NCBI RefSeq assembly: GCF_000350225.1
Contig: NW_005178839.1
Span: forward strand, 230,129 to 294,128
DNA from: Chondrus crispus
Taxonomy: Eukaryota; Rhodophyta; Florideophyceae; Gigartinales; Gigartinaceae
DNA length: 64,000 nucleotides
Direction: 5' to 3'
Shown here: positions 28,041-40,662 of the stretch, one piece after another
Layout of the letters: each line of letters begins with the position of its first letter
Position numbering within the stretch: the stretch's first letter is position 1
Notes under the pieces: model-generated
Databases searched by the model: none
Told to the model about the DNA's origin: nothing
What the model saw: only the letters and a program-made list of their open reading frames with translations
Program-made: the position numbers and the translations under genes

Positions 28041-31000
28041 AGAGGGGAATCTCGCATGAGCCGCGAGAGGCACAGGGTCGACGTACTGTGCCCGGGGCTC
28101 AGCCCCGTTCCCCGTCTCTAAGGGAAAAATTTGGCCCCGATGAGGAGGTTGTTGGGTGGGTGGATAAGCCCAAAGGGCCAGCTCAAGTCAAGAAAATTTT
28201 GAGCCGAGCCAGAGATCATCCGCGGGAAGAAGTTCGAAGACCCTGGTATAGGGTTAAGCGAAGGGAGTGTCCCGAGAAGATTTTAGTTCTTGCGCGAAAA
28301 AACTACAAAGTTTACGCCGACATTGGACCAACAGTTGGATTGATGAGCCGGGTGTTGTCTGTATTAGACACCGGCGCGGGACCAAACCTTGTGCGAAAAT
28401 CGGAACTCCCGGCTGGAATGGAATCTCTAGTGTCCTACGGACCGACCCAAGACATTGGCGACGCAAATAACAGGCCACTCCAGACTCTCGGAACCATCAA
28501 GATGCCCGTGAGATTTGGACGATTTGTGGTTGCTGCCGATTTTATTGTGTGCGAAAAGCTCGCGGTACCGCTAATTCTAGGCGCGGACTACTGTGACCGG
28601 TTTGTGGAAGCAATTTATCCAAGGAAGAAAACGGTTGAGTTGACGGATTTCTCGGAGGTTCCGATAGTTAGGCGGTTCTCGACGAGAAAAAGGAAGAAGA
28701 ATCTCGTCGCGGGAGAGGACGAGAATGATGGAAAGGTGGAGCGATTTTCCCCTAAGGTAAAAGTGGCAAGAGCCACGACTATCGGGCCAGGGACGCAACG
28801 CGTCGTGGAATGCACCTCGAAGAGGGCGGGCTTGGTTGTGGTTCAGCCGTACTCGTCGTTGTACGAAAGGCACGGGTTGACGTGCACGAATGGTGTCGTT
28901 CAGGTTGAGCCTGACAGGCCATTTCGTTTACTCGTTGCGAATTTTAGGACGTACCCTGTCAGGGTGCAAAAAGGCCAAGTGGTGGCAGAATTATTACCGC
29001 ATCCGAGAGCCGCGCTCGAGAGCAAAACCACCATTGGCGAAGTTCTCGGAATTCAAGAAAGGAAGAAGGAAAATTTTCCTAATTCTACCAAGACGCCTAC
29101 GGGCGAGACAAGATGCGAGCCGTCGGATCAAGGCCGCGAGGACCAGCCAGAAGAACGGTCGGCAGGGCTCTCCGCGTCGGCATCTACGAAGCCGCAACGC
29201 AGGATTGAGCCGCCACCGCCGGACGTGGAGGACCTCGACCTGAGCCACGTGCCGGACCGGCTGCGCGAGCGGTTCCGTCGGATGTTGAAGAAGTATTCAA
29301 GGATGTGGGATGGGACGCTTGGCGAAATTAATACCACAGTCCATCGGATCGAGTTGATCCCCGAGACTCGTCCCATCGCACAAGCCCCGTATCGGGCCGG
29401 GCCTAAAGCCCGCGAAGTAGAAGATGCAGAGGTGCAGAAGATGTTAGAGGCAGGAGTGATAGAACCAGCGCAGTCAAAATGGGCGTCGCCCGTGTTGCTG
29501 GTGCCCAAGCCGGACGGGTCAATGCGTTTTTGCGTAGACTACCGCAGGCTGAACGCTGTGACGGTGAAGGACACGTACCCTTTACCGCGCATGGATGAGT
29601 GTCTAGACTCGCTTGGTGACACCAAGGTTTTCTCCGCGTTGGACGCGATTTCGGGATATTGGCAGATGCCTATCCCTGAGTGCGACCGCGACAAGACCGC
29701 ATTTTCGTGTCACTCAGGTCTGTATCGCTTCTCAAGAATGCCCTTCGGGCTAACCAACGCGCCAGCGACGTTCCAGAGGGCAATGGATATCCTGCTCTCT
29801 CCGTTCCGTTGGAAGTGCTGTTTGGTGTATCTGGACGACATAATAATTTTTAGCAAGTCGTGGGAGGAGCACATCGTGCACGTGGATGAAATACTTTCCG
29901 TATTGGAAACGGCAGGTGTCAAGCTCAAGCTTCGCAAGTGCGAATTTTTCGTGGAAAAGATCAAGTACCTGGGCCACGTCGTCCGCCCAGGTACTCTAGA
30001 AGTCGATGTCGCGCGAACCGCCGCGTTGGAACGAGTGCGGTACCCGCGAACACAGACACAGCTTAGAAGCTTCCTGGGACTTTGCAATGTCTACCGCAGG
30101 TTCGTTCCGCATTATGCGAAAATTGCGCAGCCTCTAAACCAACTACTGAAGAAAGGACAACCGGTCCAGTTGGAAGGATTCGACGAACCGTGCACGAAAG
30201 CTTTTCATAAGCTCAAGGACGCCATCCTGGCACCGCCGGTGTTGGCGCTGCCGAAGAAGGACCTACCCTACTCGGTAGATACCGATGCAAGCGACTATCA
30301 AATCGGCGCTGCATTATTTCAAACACACCCAGATGCGCAACGCAAACCCATCGGGTTCTTTTCAAGAACGTTAGCCGCAGCCGAGAGAAACTATTCTGTA
30401 TCAGAAAAAGAATGTCTAGCGGTAATTTGGGCCGTACAGACTTTAAGACCATATCTATATGGCGAGCACTTCATCGTGCATACCGACCATGCCTCATTGA
30501 GGTGGTTGATGAACGTAACCGACCCCAGCGGGAGATTAATCCGATGGAGGCTACGCCTCTCGGAATTTGATTTTGAAATCAAGTACAAAAAGGGAAAGGC
30601 TAACAGCCAGGCGGACGCTTTGTCAAGGTTACGGACCGCAGGAGAAACCGTCGACGAAATCGACGACGAAATCCCATGCTTTATGGCCGAACCGGCCGAG
30701 GGTACAGTGGAGGACGAGGAAAGTTTTGACGCGATAGACGACATCCTCGCTCTTGAGGGGGGGACCGCCCGAGATCGCCTCGATCAATTCCAAGCTGTCA
30801 CTTCGGAGGAGCTCATTCGCGAGCAAGCCGTCGACCCCTTCTGCAATCGCATCAAGGAAGAAATGGACGCCGGAAAGGTGAGAACGTTCAGCATGGAGAC
30901 CGAGGAACTCGAAGGAACTCTATGCCGTACCGCTGCAGAGTTTGTACAAGTGGTGATACCACAATCGTTAAGGGACCGCGTCCTAGGGTTGAGCCACTAC

Positions 31001-32493
31001 GCAAAATTGGCAGGCCACCCGGGAGGCAGGAAACTTTACAAGACATTAAGACGATATTTTTACTGGCCTACGATGGCCTTAGACTGCTATGCAGTCTCGA
31101 AGAATTGCGCCGCATGTGCGCGGGAAAGGGTGAAGTTAAGAAAAAACACGAAAGAAATGAAGCTGTTCACGCCCAAAGCCCCGCTGGAGTTTGTCGCCAT
31201 CGACATCCTCGGCGAGTTAATTACAACTAAACGAGGGAATCGGTATATTCTCGTGATCAGCGATCGATACTCGAAACTGGTACGAACCGTACCGTTGAAG
31301 AAGATATCGGCTGCGCACATCGCACAGGCCTTCGTTCACCATTGGGTATTCGTGTACGGACCGCCGGTCAAGCTGCTGTCTGATAATGGAACACAATTCA
31401 CGGCCCGGTTCTTTCAGAACGTCTGTCGAATTCTCGGCATACGCAATGTGTTCACGACTACGTACCACCCGCAAGCCAACGGCCAAGTTGAGACGTTTAA
31501 CCGCACGCTGACTTCCCCGTTGCGAAAATATGTTGGAGAGCATCCCAAGGACTGGGACCTATTTAGCGACGCTGTGACGTTCGCATACAACACGCAAGTT
31601 CATCGAACTACGAACATCGCGCCCTTCGAGCTGGTGTTAGCTCGGGCGCCGAGAAGCATTGCGTTACAAGCGCAGCCAAGTTTGGAAGGATTTAGCTCGA
31701 ATCGAGCGTACTACCTGAAATGGCAGTCGTGGTTGGAAAGCCTGATGAAAGGCGCTGATAAGAGCCTGCGAAAAGAACAAGCGCGCTACAAGCGAAACTT
31801 TGACGCAAGGCTTCGCAAACCGATGTATGACATCCCTTCAGGATCCTACGATTTCCTCCGGAAGGAACAGGGGACCGCAACAGAACCTAGACACAAGCTG
31901 GCACAAGTTGCCACGGGACCGTATGCAGTCAAGAACTCAGATAAGAACACGGTTGTCATCGCCATAGGCGACCAAGAAGAGCGCGTGTCGCGAGATAGAG
32001 TCGAATTAGCCCCTAGTCCTATGGACTACATGCCGATATCAGGCCTACGACAGGCTCTACAGTTCCTCAGCGGACGCGAGGGGAATCAAGAACGCGACGC
32101 GATGGAGAGTGAGGAAGGTCCTCCCACCCGAGCGCAGATGTTAGAGGACGAGGAAGATGTTGTCAGTCGAACCCGTCAGCGGAGATACCGCAAGACTTAC
32201 GGAGGACAAGTAATTCAGAAGAGTTGGAAGAGTCGGAGAATCTTCAGGAGGGGGAAGAAATTAACCCCAGACGCGAGGAAGAAAATGAGAATGCCGAGTA
32301 CGTGATAGAAAAGATCATCGATCACGGGTATCAAGATGAGGAATTAATCCTCAGGGTGAAATGGTACGGATATGAGACGAAGGACGCGACGTGGGAACCA
32401 GTCGCGCAATTACCGCGCAGCGCCGTGGTGAGATATTTCCGAAGGAAGAAGTTATCCTTGCCGCCGCAAGTCGGGCGCGCCCAAGCGGGGTAA
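27911..32493 (+). pseudogene. Pol of element C: protease to chromodomain, one frameshift
   Basis: A 1464-codon frame (27911-32305; first codon TTG, probably entered by -1 frameshift from gag) contains protease (VLDTGAGPNLV, about 28362), RT (FCVDYRRLN, YLDD near 29835), RNase H (DTDASDYQIG, SEKECLAVIWAVQTL, TDHASLRWL, ADALSRL), integrase with HHCC finger (HYAKLAGH, CAACARE), and the DDE residues in AIDILGEL, LLSDNGTQF and NGQVETFNR. Comparison with copy A shows a one-base deletion near 32160-32163. The chromodomain (EYVIEKIIDHGYQ to DATWEP) therefore continues one frame over, to TAA at 32491-32493. In the wrong frame the protein ends at 32305 in a basic tail. Confidence 0.93.
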
Positions 32494-34159
32494 CACCCGT
32501 TGGGATGTCGTCAAGTTGGAATTGGTACTTTGAGACGCGGCGCGAAGACAGGGAAGAGTGGTGGTCACAGGAGTCGGGACAGCAGAGAGTAACGAGATGG
32601 AGAGAAGAAGTGAGATAGGCAATTTTCCCTTGACCGCTGCACATGTAGAGAGCGGCGAGTGTCGCCCTCCAAAGAAATGGAGGAGTTACTGTAGTCTCCG
32701 ATGTAGATAATACGCAAATTACGTATGATCACGCGTCGCAGTCGTGCGCACGTGATATGACGTTTGGATCAGTGATCCGCCCCGGTCCAATTTGATTTGA
32801 TGAAAATTTTATGGGGCATTTTAAGAATGAACAAACGGACAATTGTCGCACGGGAAAATGCGAAACACAGAAGTAGAAGGGCAGTGTGAATTTTAACGAA
32901 AGTTAAGGGAACGGTACTTCTGGTCGAGAGTACAGGCCGTGGAGATATTCGCGAAGTCAAGTTCGAGCATCTGCGACGGGCTGCAACACGCAACCGACGC
33001 CGCCCATGCTCCGACTGAGTCGCAAGGAAGTCCTGATGAGAACGTCGATGACGTACAGCAGTCGTGCGCGCGGTACCACCTCTAACGGTTTTCTGATTTT
33101 CCTTTGTCATCAATGTTTTTGTTTTGTTTGTATCGCTCAACAGGACCTCGTTAGTGAGGAGAAGTAGAAGGAAATAGATCGTCTGGTAGACGACCGACGA
33201 TCGTCGCAAAAAGATTTCAGACAAGCCTGCGAGAATGCACAAAACGACGCCCCGCGTCGCGGGCTGTTCGCAATTGAGGGCGAGCCGAAGAAGCGACACC
33301 GTGTTGTAAGCTCGCTTTATTACGCGTGCTATTCCACTACTGACTTCGGCGTCGAGGGGGAGACCAATCTGTTAGCATGATCAGAAGAGATGGGCTCTAT
33401 CGCTCACGCATCTACGCTAATCTACGAGCGTCCTACTTACCCGCCTGCCAACATGTGGTACTTTTGTCCACCATAATCCCCCATACCTTTCCTTTGTTTT
33501 TGTTTTTTGTTGATGTGACGTAGAGAACAAGCACCCCGCACCGCGGACCACGACGCACGATAATCGACGAACGATCGAGGAGAACTTGCGAATCGTCGAT
33601 CGTAATTAATTCCCTACGGTTTGTGTCAAGTCAAGAAGGAGTAGAGGGGATGTGATCACCGCATCGTGATATACGCCATAGTGGGAGACGTACCGAGGAC
33701 CTCGATGTGCTATCAATTGCCACCGAGTACAGTGGTCACCGAAGACGTCGGAAACCAAAGGACGAGACGAGCAGGCTCGTTTCTGACCAATACCGGAACC
33801 TCCGGTTCAGAGTCTGAAACGTCGTCAAATCCCCCAACAAGCGTTGAAAGTCAACGATAATACTGGACCTCTGTTTGTGAGCAATGCTCCACCCTCCACT
33901 TTACTACAATCTCAAAGAACCTACTGAAGAAAGGGATCCCCTAGTCTCCTTCCAGCCCGCCATCTTGTACCACAACGCCCCGCTGCCGCTTTATGATCAC
34001 CGGTCGTAAGAATTATTTATTGCCCTCCCGAACGATATTAGCATCGCACGCAACTATGCGACGCAGATGAACAGTGTTGGGTTGGTTGCTATTCGAGTTC
34101 TGGCACACAGGAAAAGCGTGGGGTACGTCATCTTGACCTGACGCATGAATTCCAAATGA

Positions 34160-35020
34160 ATGACGCAGAGCAGATGGAAGGCTGTGTGGCAACCGGTGGA
34201 AGTTGTCGAAAAGTTGAGGAAGGTTGGGAGTCACAAATCAGAAGAGAACGGAAGTGAGCGGTTATCTGCGATGGTTCCGGTGACGAGAGCTGCGCGCCTG
34301 AGTGTATTGTATTGCGATGAGAGCGTTGTCGAAAGCTGGCTGACAGCTTTACAGTAGGACAAAGCACCAACGGCACGTGAGAAGTGTGAAGAGTTTCTTG
34401 CCGGATGTCGAGAGGTTTGCGCCCGGGCCGTGGTCTCTCCCAATACGTGCATGTGTCGCTGCATTCAAGGGGAAGTTGTTGGAGACGGTCGACTCACCGG
34501 GTTCAGAAGTTCAAAAGGTGATGCTCGATTCGGGCGGTGCCATCATGGTATTTGCAGAACGAGGAGGCCCTGAACAAGACGGGCAGTGAAACGAAAACGG
34601 CTAGGATGAGCCAAGTAGTACCCGAAGGACAGCTGGCGACGCAGCGATGAGACTGGATCAGGCCTGTTGGAAATATGCTTAGCAAAAGATGACTGCATAC
34701 TCTTGGTTTCGCCGAGCCCATGAAGAGGCCCGTGTCGACAACGGCACTAACGCGGACACGTCTGATGACGACACATCCTATGATACAGCCGCTTGTATGT
34801 CTCAGGACAGCAGCCGTGCTGTTGTTGGAGTCAACAACGGGGATTTGATTACTTGGTGCACGGGGGCAAACGACCCTTTTTCTATCCTTCGAGGGCCATT
34901 CACATGAGCTAACTGATGTTATGAGGGTCAATGATGAGGCACGCGTTACGTCCCGATCATGTGACGGAACAGCGAGAGTGGGGGACATTGAGACTGGAAG
35001 TCAAATCGGAGAAGTCCCTA
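34160..35020 (+). pseudogene. Degenerate WD40-repeat gene fragment captured in copy C
   Basis: At 34870-35020 the plus strand reads a recognisable WD40 blade: EGHSHELTDVM, RVTSRSCDGTARVGD, IETGSQIGE (GH, DGT, v-D positions in place, the WD Trp replaced by Gly). The preceding 75 bases, in another frame, give SQDSSRAVVGVNNGDLITW, a second blade. Frames at 34160-34357 (GSHKSEENGSERL, VLYCDESVVESW) and 34377-34589 look like further, worn blades. Several frameshifts separate them. WD40 domains are not part of Ty3/gypsy elements, so this is most simply a captured host gene piece, now broken. Confidence 0.5.
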
Positions 35021-35454
35021 CTCCGAAAAGAAAAATGTCAGAATACAAGAAGAGGGAGAAAGTGGAAGAATTGACAGGGACCGGAGAAAGGAGAGAAGGG
35101 GAGAAGGAGTCAAACGCGACGTAAGGCAGATAAGCCGACCCCTCCCCAAACACGCTAAACTTAGAGCCACCGCCGGTTCTACCGAACCCATCGCGTTGAC
35201 GACCCCGTTTTCGTTATTACAAAACAAAGGGGGCGCTCCTATTTTGTTAGCACGTCAACAACAGAGCAGGTAATCACGTGTTGGGGAGCTGGGATATTGT
35301 CTCGAGGAGGCGCGAAGATAAACATCGGGGAAGCCGGAAGGCTAAGGAAGATGGGGGCATTTATGAAGGTCGAGAGCGGTCCGTGGGCCGATCAATGAAA
35401 AACAAAGAGGGCGTGACTCCCCAGCCGGCGATCTGGTTGACAAGCGGAGAAAAA

Positions 35455-35790
35455 GAGAAGGAAAGAGGGGATGTGCAACTGCAGTAGCAGAGGTGCCCGA
35501 AAAAGGGATAAGAGGAGGAAGACAGTAACGAGGAAAAGAGAAGGAAAGAGGGGTTGAGGGAAGAAGCGACCGCATTGACGGTACGCAGAAAAAGAAGAGG
35601 GAGACGGAGGCCCGAGGTGTGATCTCGGGATCGGAGGGGACACACATGGTACCCAAGGGGGGGGACTCGAGGATGAGCGTGCCGTGTTGGATAAAGAGGA
35701 GGAAAAGGAAAATGAGGAGAAGGATGACGTACGTGTTGGAAAAAGAGGAGGAAAAATGTAACAAGAGGAGGAAGTTGATAGGAGAAGGAA
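35455..35790 (+). repeat. Purine-rich degenerate repeat 3' of the antisense ORF (copy C)
   Basis: Repeats of GAGGAGGAAA/GGAAAAAGAGGAGG type, about 335 bp. On the minus strand it lies just after the end of the antisense frame, as in copy A (4985-5170). The long Pro/Ser/Phe-rich minus-strand frames here are composition artefacts. Confidence 0.6.
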
Positions 35791-35912
35791 ATGCAATTTA
35801 TTTTTCGGTGGAACGAAAGGAAGTGCCGACGATGAGTCAACACTCTCAGAGGACAATGATCCGAACATGGATCGGCAGGGCGCTACCATCGGCAAGGGGT
35901 CAATGGGACGAT

Positions 35913-37861
35913 TTACCCAAGGATATTTTTCTTTGGAAGTGAGGCGACAAGTTGCGCCAGTAAGCGCAGGTCAACAAGGGACGCTCCTCGAAGAGCCCCC
36001 TCGTTTATTCCGTGGGCACGGAGTAATGTGCGATAAACGCTGGCGGCGCCGTCGTTCCTTTTGATGACATCTGGAGAGGACGGTGAGGTCGAACCTCCCC
36101 TGGTCGATTGGACTGCGTCGGCAATTGGTGACAAGGGGGCGGCAACTGGAACAGCCGCAGGAGAAGGGGGACGAGCTGGGACGTGCACAGGGGAAGACGG
36201 TGCAGGAAGAGCCAAGGGGGTAAGGGACGAAGAATTTCCCTTCCTTTCTGGGGCTGCGCGCACGGACAGACTGTCAGTCCGGCTAGATGACGAGGGGACC
36301 TCCCTCGTCTCTGATAGAGGTTGACACCTGGCCACTGGAGGTGAATGAGACCGCAAAGGGGATTTGACCTCCTCACACTCAGGGGCTCTCGTCGCCCTTA
36401 TCGAAGCATTCACGGGGAGAGTGGGGCCGGCCGGATCGACAGGAAGTGAAGTCGGTGAGACCGGTAGCACAGGGCGAGAATGCAAAGGCTCCCGGGGACA
36501 GAGGCCGCGCTCGCGGGGATCCGCAAGGAAGACGGGCAATTTAACCGGAACGGGCGTCTGACTCCCATACTGTCGACTCAGACGCGCTTCGTCCCAAGAA
36601 CATTGCGATCCCGTCCAGGGGTTAAACCAAGCGTAGTCCCCTGCACCACGATGAGCACGACCAGGAGAGAAGGAGGGGCGTTGCCGGACGAAGGAACGAG
36701 AGGAATTTTGACGGGGTATCGAGTCCCAATCGACCTCCTCTATTTTATCGAGGAGAGAATGCAGTTCGGTGTCTGATCAGCACCGCCCAAGGGAATCGAA
36801 TAATCGAGGCGTCGCATAAGGCTGATGAGCTGGGGAGGCAAGTACCACAACCTCCAACAGTGGTAGGTCTCCCACAGGAGGGTTACTGCCACTTTGGTAC
36901 ACCACTGTGAGGAAGACTACCCAAAGGCCGTGTCGAGGATCACGTAAATGCCTTCCGTAATACGTGTACACGGGGCCGAGCTCAGTCCAGAAGCCTTGGC
37001 AGACCTCAAATTGGCTCCACCACGACGGAATACGCTGGTAACGATTCGCGTAATGGGACCTCGAGATTTCACGCGCCTCCAAAATCTGGTAGGCCACAAA
37101 ATAACCCGTGTCAGACCGAATACGGCGTTCGAAGCGCACTGTATGCTGGAAGAAGGGGATGGTACCCCGCTTGATAAGTCGGAAATTAGCCGGAATTATG
37201 GCTTGGTCCACATCATAGCGTCGCCCGAGACGGTCCGTTGGTTGAACCAAAGGCGGTTAGCTTCACGAGGAGGGTTATCGGAGGTCCAGGCCAGCAGGTT
37301 GTCGAAGTAATACCGCTCACCCTCGGTGCGAAATTGCCACGTGTCACAACCGAATTCCTCAGGGATGAGATCCTGCGTCAATGGCAGCTCAAGCCTGTCA
37401 CACACAGCGGTCATGAAGCGGGTCGATAACACCGCACGACCACGAGGCGGAGTGTGACACAGAATGGAGAGAGGGATGGCGATGCGAGCCAACCAATCGT
37501 AAGACTGAATGGCTTGAAGGGGGATTTGTCCTGGAAGCATACCGGCGCCATCGGCGAACGAGAAAGCAATGTCATCGAAGGCGCATACGCCGATCACTGA
37601 GAACCCTTTAGCGGAAGCAAAAAGCTCAGGATTAAGGCGCATGGTTTTGTCGTGGAGTTCCGACGCAGCAGGGTATCGACGCGAGGATGATGCGTTAGAA
37701 TCGGAATCGGGGCGGGCAACAGGGTCGACATGTTGGGAATCAGGGGGTAATCGTGGGATGGAAGGAAGACTTAGAGGGTCGTGGGAAGTGGAAGAAAAGC
37801 CCACGCCGTAGCGCTTGCGTTTGGTACCACCACTCGAGTGCCTCGGGGATGAAGGAAACAT
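35913..37861 (-). pseudogene. Antisense accessory ORF of element C, broken
   Basis: Counterpart of 5294-6958. The start (MFPSSPRH, ATG at 37861) and the first 220 codons align with copy A (FADGAGMLPGQIPLQAIQ, FGCDTWQFRTEGERYYFDN). A frameshift near 37200 moves the reading to another frame (37250-36777: FFQHTVRFERR, QFEVCQGFW, DPRHGLWVVFLT), a second near 36910, and more before the tail (35913-36539), which ends with the conserved TLLRAHGINEGALRGASL. The core is roughly two thirds identical to copy A by eye, clearly less than the LTRs or pol. Pattern fits a once-functional protein now decayed. Confidence 0.8.
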
Positions 37862-37972
37862 GGGGCCCGTCTTGCTCTTGCACTTTCACCGAATACCGGA
37901 TGCGGCAGTGTAGGGTTATGAGAGAAACGGCGAGGAGATTATACGATGGCAGGGTGGCGTACAAGAGCGCTC

Positions 37973-37984
37973 GGAAGGGGGATA
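37973..37984 (+). promoter_or_regulatory. Polypurine tract, copy C
   Basis: GGAAGGGGGATA adjoins the TG of the 3' LTR; compare AGAAGGGGGATA in copy A. Confidence 0.8.
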
Positions 37985-39037
37985 TGTAGTGCAATACGCA
38001 CCTGAAGAGGGGGGTGAAAAGGAAGGAAAATATTTGGATATGAAAAGTAGTCCGGGTTGGGGGACACACGTGTGAATAACTGCACAGTTTTAATTTTTAA
38101 TTATTTTATTATATTTAGTTAATTAGTTGGCATTAATTTTGCTGACACTAGATTAGATTAGATCTAGGATCTAGCGCTGCGAGCTACTGTAGAGGCTCCG
38201 GAGGGGCGATATATACCTTAGCCCTCTGACCACCAAGTCAGTAAAGGTAACCCGAGTTGCCGGAGTTGAATGTCGCCTTGGTCGAAGTCCGTCTCTACCA
38301 AGACGCTCCCTTTTACCTAAGCCTGCGGCATCCTCTATCGCTCGGGGGTTCCCTTTTCTCTTTCCTTTATTTCCCTATCCCTTTCTATCTCTAATTCTAC
38401 CTATTTTTCCCTTATCTTGTGTTGGTGCCATCGGCCTCGGTTGCGACCGAACCGGTGTAGGTGTTTCGAGCCATCGGGCGACATAGTTGACGTAGCGCTG
38501 CTACTGTGACCCATTTCCCGACGGAGACTGTTGCAACGACGTCTCCCCCGAAGGGCTCCGTCGTGTTACGAGCCAGTGTTGGTACCATCCGTGTCGGTTG
38601 CGACCGAACCGGTGTAGGTGTTTCGAGCCATCGGGCGGCACGGCTGACGTAGCGCTGCTACTTTCATTTCATCCCGTCGGGCTGCGTTGCGACGCCCCCG
38701 TCGAAGGCCTTGTCGCGTCACAAGGTGTCGAAGAAGCTCAACGAGCATTGGCCTTACAACCCAGTGGAACCGGGGTACCTACGTACGCGCCCCACTCCAC
38801 ACTCGTCGAGCAGATCTCTTCGCAAGTCTCTACCACACGGATCCCGGGCCGGGCTATTTCTCTGTGCCCCCCTAGCAGGGATCTGAGCTACTACGAGCGC
38901 AAGCTCGTTTAAACGGAGAAGGGAGAGTCGGACACTCCGTAGCGCTGTGCCATCGGCAGTTCTTCTTTTTGTTGCTGTTGTTGTTTTTGCTGGACCATCG
39001 GACCGCGGTCTCTGCCCGACCGGCGCATTGAACTACA
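37985..39037 (+). repeat. 3' LTR of element C (1053 bp)
   Basis: Aligned end to end with the 5' LTR, but differs from it in a cluster around the core promoter (38155-38260) and at scattered sites to about 38600. The last bases read GCATTGAACTACA, then TTAGC and copia sequence. Confidence 0.95.
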
Positions 39038-40533
39038 TTAGCCGCACTGGTGGGGTTGAATTTTCCAATGTGTCTCCTCTGCTTTCCATTCAGACAGCTC
39101 CCGCACGAGCTTCCAGATGACACACTCTGTCCGATGCAAAGTCCATCCACGACATCCCGGCTGACTAGTTCCTTGATTGTCCTCACGTTTGCGTGGCCAA
39201 GTCTGAGGTGCCATACTTCAATGCTGAGTGGCGAGTGGACAGCGCGGTTCATGGTACCTTCGGCGGCATTCCAACCCTGAATGCGGTAGATACCTTTGTC
39301 CTTTGTTCCCTGCATGATCAGAAGCCCGTTCCGCATTACAGAACATCCTTTATTTCCGAAGCGCACATCCACTGCAGTACTGTCATCCTTGCCCAAGGAT
39401 GAGCAAGACATCAGGTTCTCTTCGAGTTCTTCAACAAACAGTACATTTTTCAGTACTGTGCTTCGACTGTACGAGTCACGACCGCAGGTGACTCTCTCCG
39501 TGAACTCTATATCACCGCATAGCTTAGCAGTAACTCGCTCGCCATTCCCAAGTACAATACTGCGCGAGACTTCCTTCTTGTTGAGTAAAAGTGTACTGTC
39601 CTTCACCATGTGGTCGCTTGCGCCAGAGTCAAGGATGACCTCGTAATCTCCTTTCTCTGTGCCACTTGCAGAGTCAGACGCCATATCCTGTTCTCGTCCG
39701 GCGGTGCTGTGCTTTGAGAGTAAAAGATGTGCACTATTTGCTTCGCTTCTCTGTTCGAAGTCTTCTCCAGAGTGGTGCTTCTTATGGGGACAGAAACGGG
39801 CGATATGTCCCACCTCATGGCATTTGAAGCAACTCCTCGTTTCCCTCCTAGCCCCGAAGCGACGATTCCCAAACTTTCTCGTTGGAGGGTTTCTCATACT
39901 CGAGATCTTCATAGCAAGCGATTCGCCTCTGCCACGGCCATCCCGAGCCGAATCCCAATTCTTTTCTTCGTATTCTTGGAGAAGTCTAGCCGATACAGTA
40001 TCCCAGTTCACTTTGGCCAACGTTTGTAGCGATGACACCACAAATCCATACGGAGACTTTGACTTGTCCCCAAATGACGCCATGAGCATAGCGACTTGCA
40101 TGTCTTCCTCAATGATGCTTCCCATTCCTTCGAGTCTGTTGAAAATCTCCTCAAAAGAGGTTACGTAGTCCGACATGGCTTGTCCGTGATACCGAAGGTT
40201 CGAAAGTTTGGTCTGCAACTGAACCTTTGTCAACACGTTGCTGACAGCGTAGCGATCTCGTAATCTTTTCCACATACTATACGGGTTGCTTTTCTCTGCT
40301 AGAACAAGCCTCAGAGGTTTGTCCCCGAGTACCAGAATCAACACTGCCCGAGCATCATTCACGTTCTTCTTGATCTCTTCTGAGATCTCGTCTTTCGCGT
40401 TTCCGACGACATCTTCCTCCACAACTGACCAAATACCCTTTGAGGCCAGTGTGGCTTCTGTCCGTGCATGCCAAAGCCCGAGATCCTCCCCTGCCTTTCC
40501 CATAAACTTGTAAACCCTTCTACTGTCTTCCAT
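39038..40533 (-). CDS. copia Gag, protease and pre-integrase domain (5' part of polyprotein)
   Basis: Polyprotein of element D from ATG 40533 (MEDSRRVYKF) to the insertion point of element C. The N-terminal ~200 residues are a UBN2/copia-type Gag (VQLQTKLSNLRYHGQ). A zinc knuckle CFKCHEVGHIARFC (CX2CX4HX4C) lies near residue 245, the protease active site is DSGASDHMV near 310, and the GAG-pre-integrase zinc motif (WHLRLGH, CGSCLNGKQ) is near 460-490. The frame is open throughout this piece and continues, after removing element C, into NLGDIIHSDVCGP at 24529. Its downstream parts are damaged, so the product would be truncated. Confidence 0.9.
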
Positions 40534-40645
40534 TGCACACGGTGGTGAGACACGCGACAAAACAGATCAAGAAGTAACAACACAAGGAGATCGATGTGAC
40601 AGCGGTGAGGCGTGTCAAGCTATCGGAGAGGGCGTTAGCGATTAT

Positions 40646-40659
40646 CCTGGGCCCATAAC
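40646..40659 (-). promoter_or_regulatory. copia primer binding site: half-tRNA initiator Met type
   Basis: On the minus strand GGTTATGGGCCCAG lies three bases inside the LTR end. Its complement, CTGGGCCCATAACC, is the anticodon stem-loop of eukaryotic initiator tRNA-Met, not a tRNA 3' end. Drosophila copia and yeast Ty5 are known to prime with a cleaved initiator tRNA of this kind. Confidence 0.75.
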
Positions 40660-40662
40660 CAA

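Larger units (their letters stand above)
32494..35912. other. Module between pol and antisense ORF, copy C
   Basis: About 3.4 kb. Two blocks match copy A (32690-32785 and 33490-33620). A degenerate WD40-like gene piece lies at 34160-35020 and a purine-rich repeat at 35455-35790. The remaining sequence does not align with copy A by eye, although the LTRs of the two copies are almost the same. Confidence 0.6.
24535..39037 (+). mobile_element. Ty3/gypsy chromovirus C, full length (14503 bp)
   Basis: LTRs at 24535-25586 and 37985-39037, target duplication TTAGC at 24530-24534 and 39038-39042, primer site, gag, pol, chromodomain, a 3.4-kb accessory region, a broken antisense ORF and a polypurine tract. 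Same family as copy A. gag has a frameshift and two stops, pol has a one-base deletion before the chromodomain, and the antisense ORF has several frameshifts, so the copy is dead. Confidence 0.95.

Noticed and set aside
35342..35895. Overlapping Ser/Phe/Pro-rich minus-strand frames
   Set aside because: Three frames at once are open across a pyrimidine tract, a pure composition effect.
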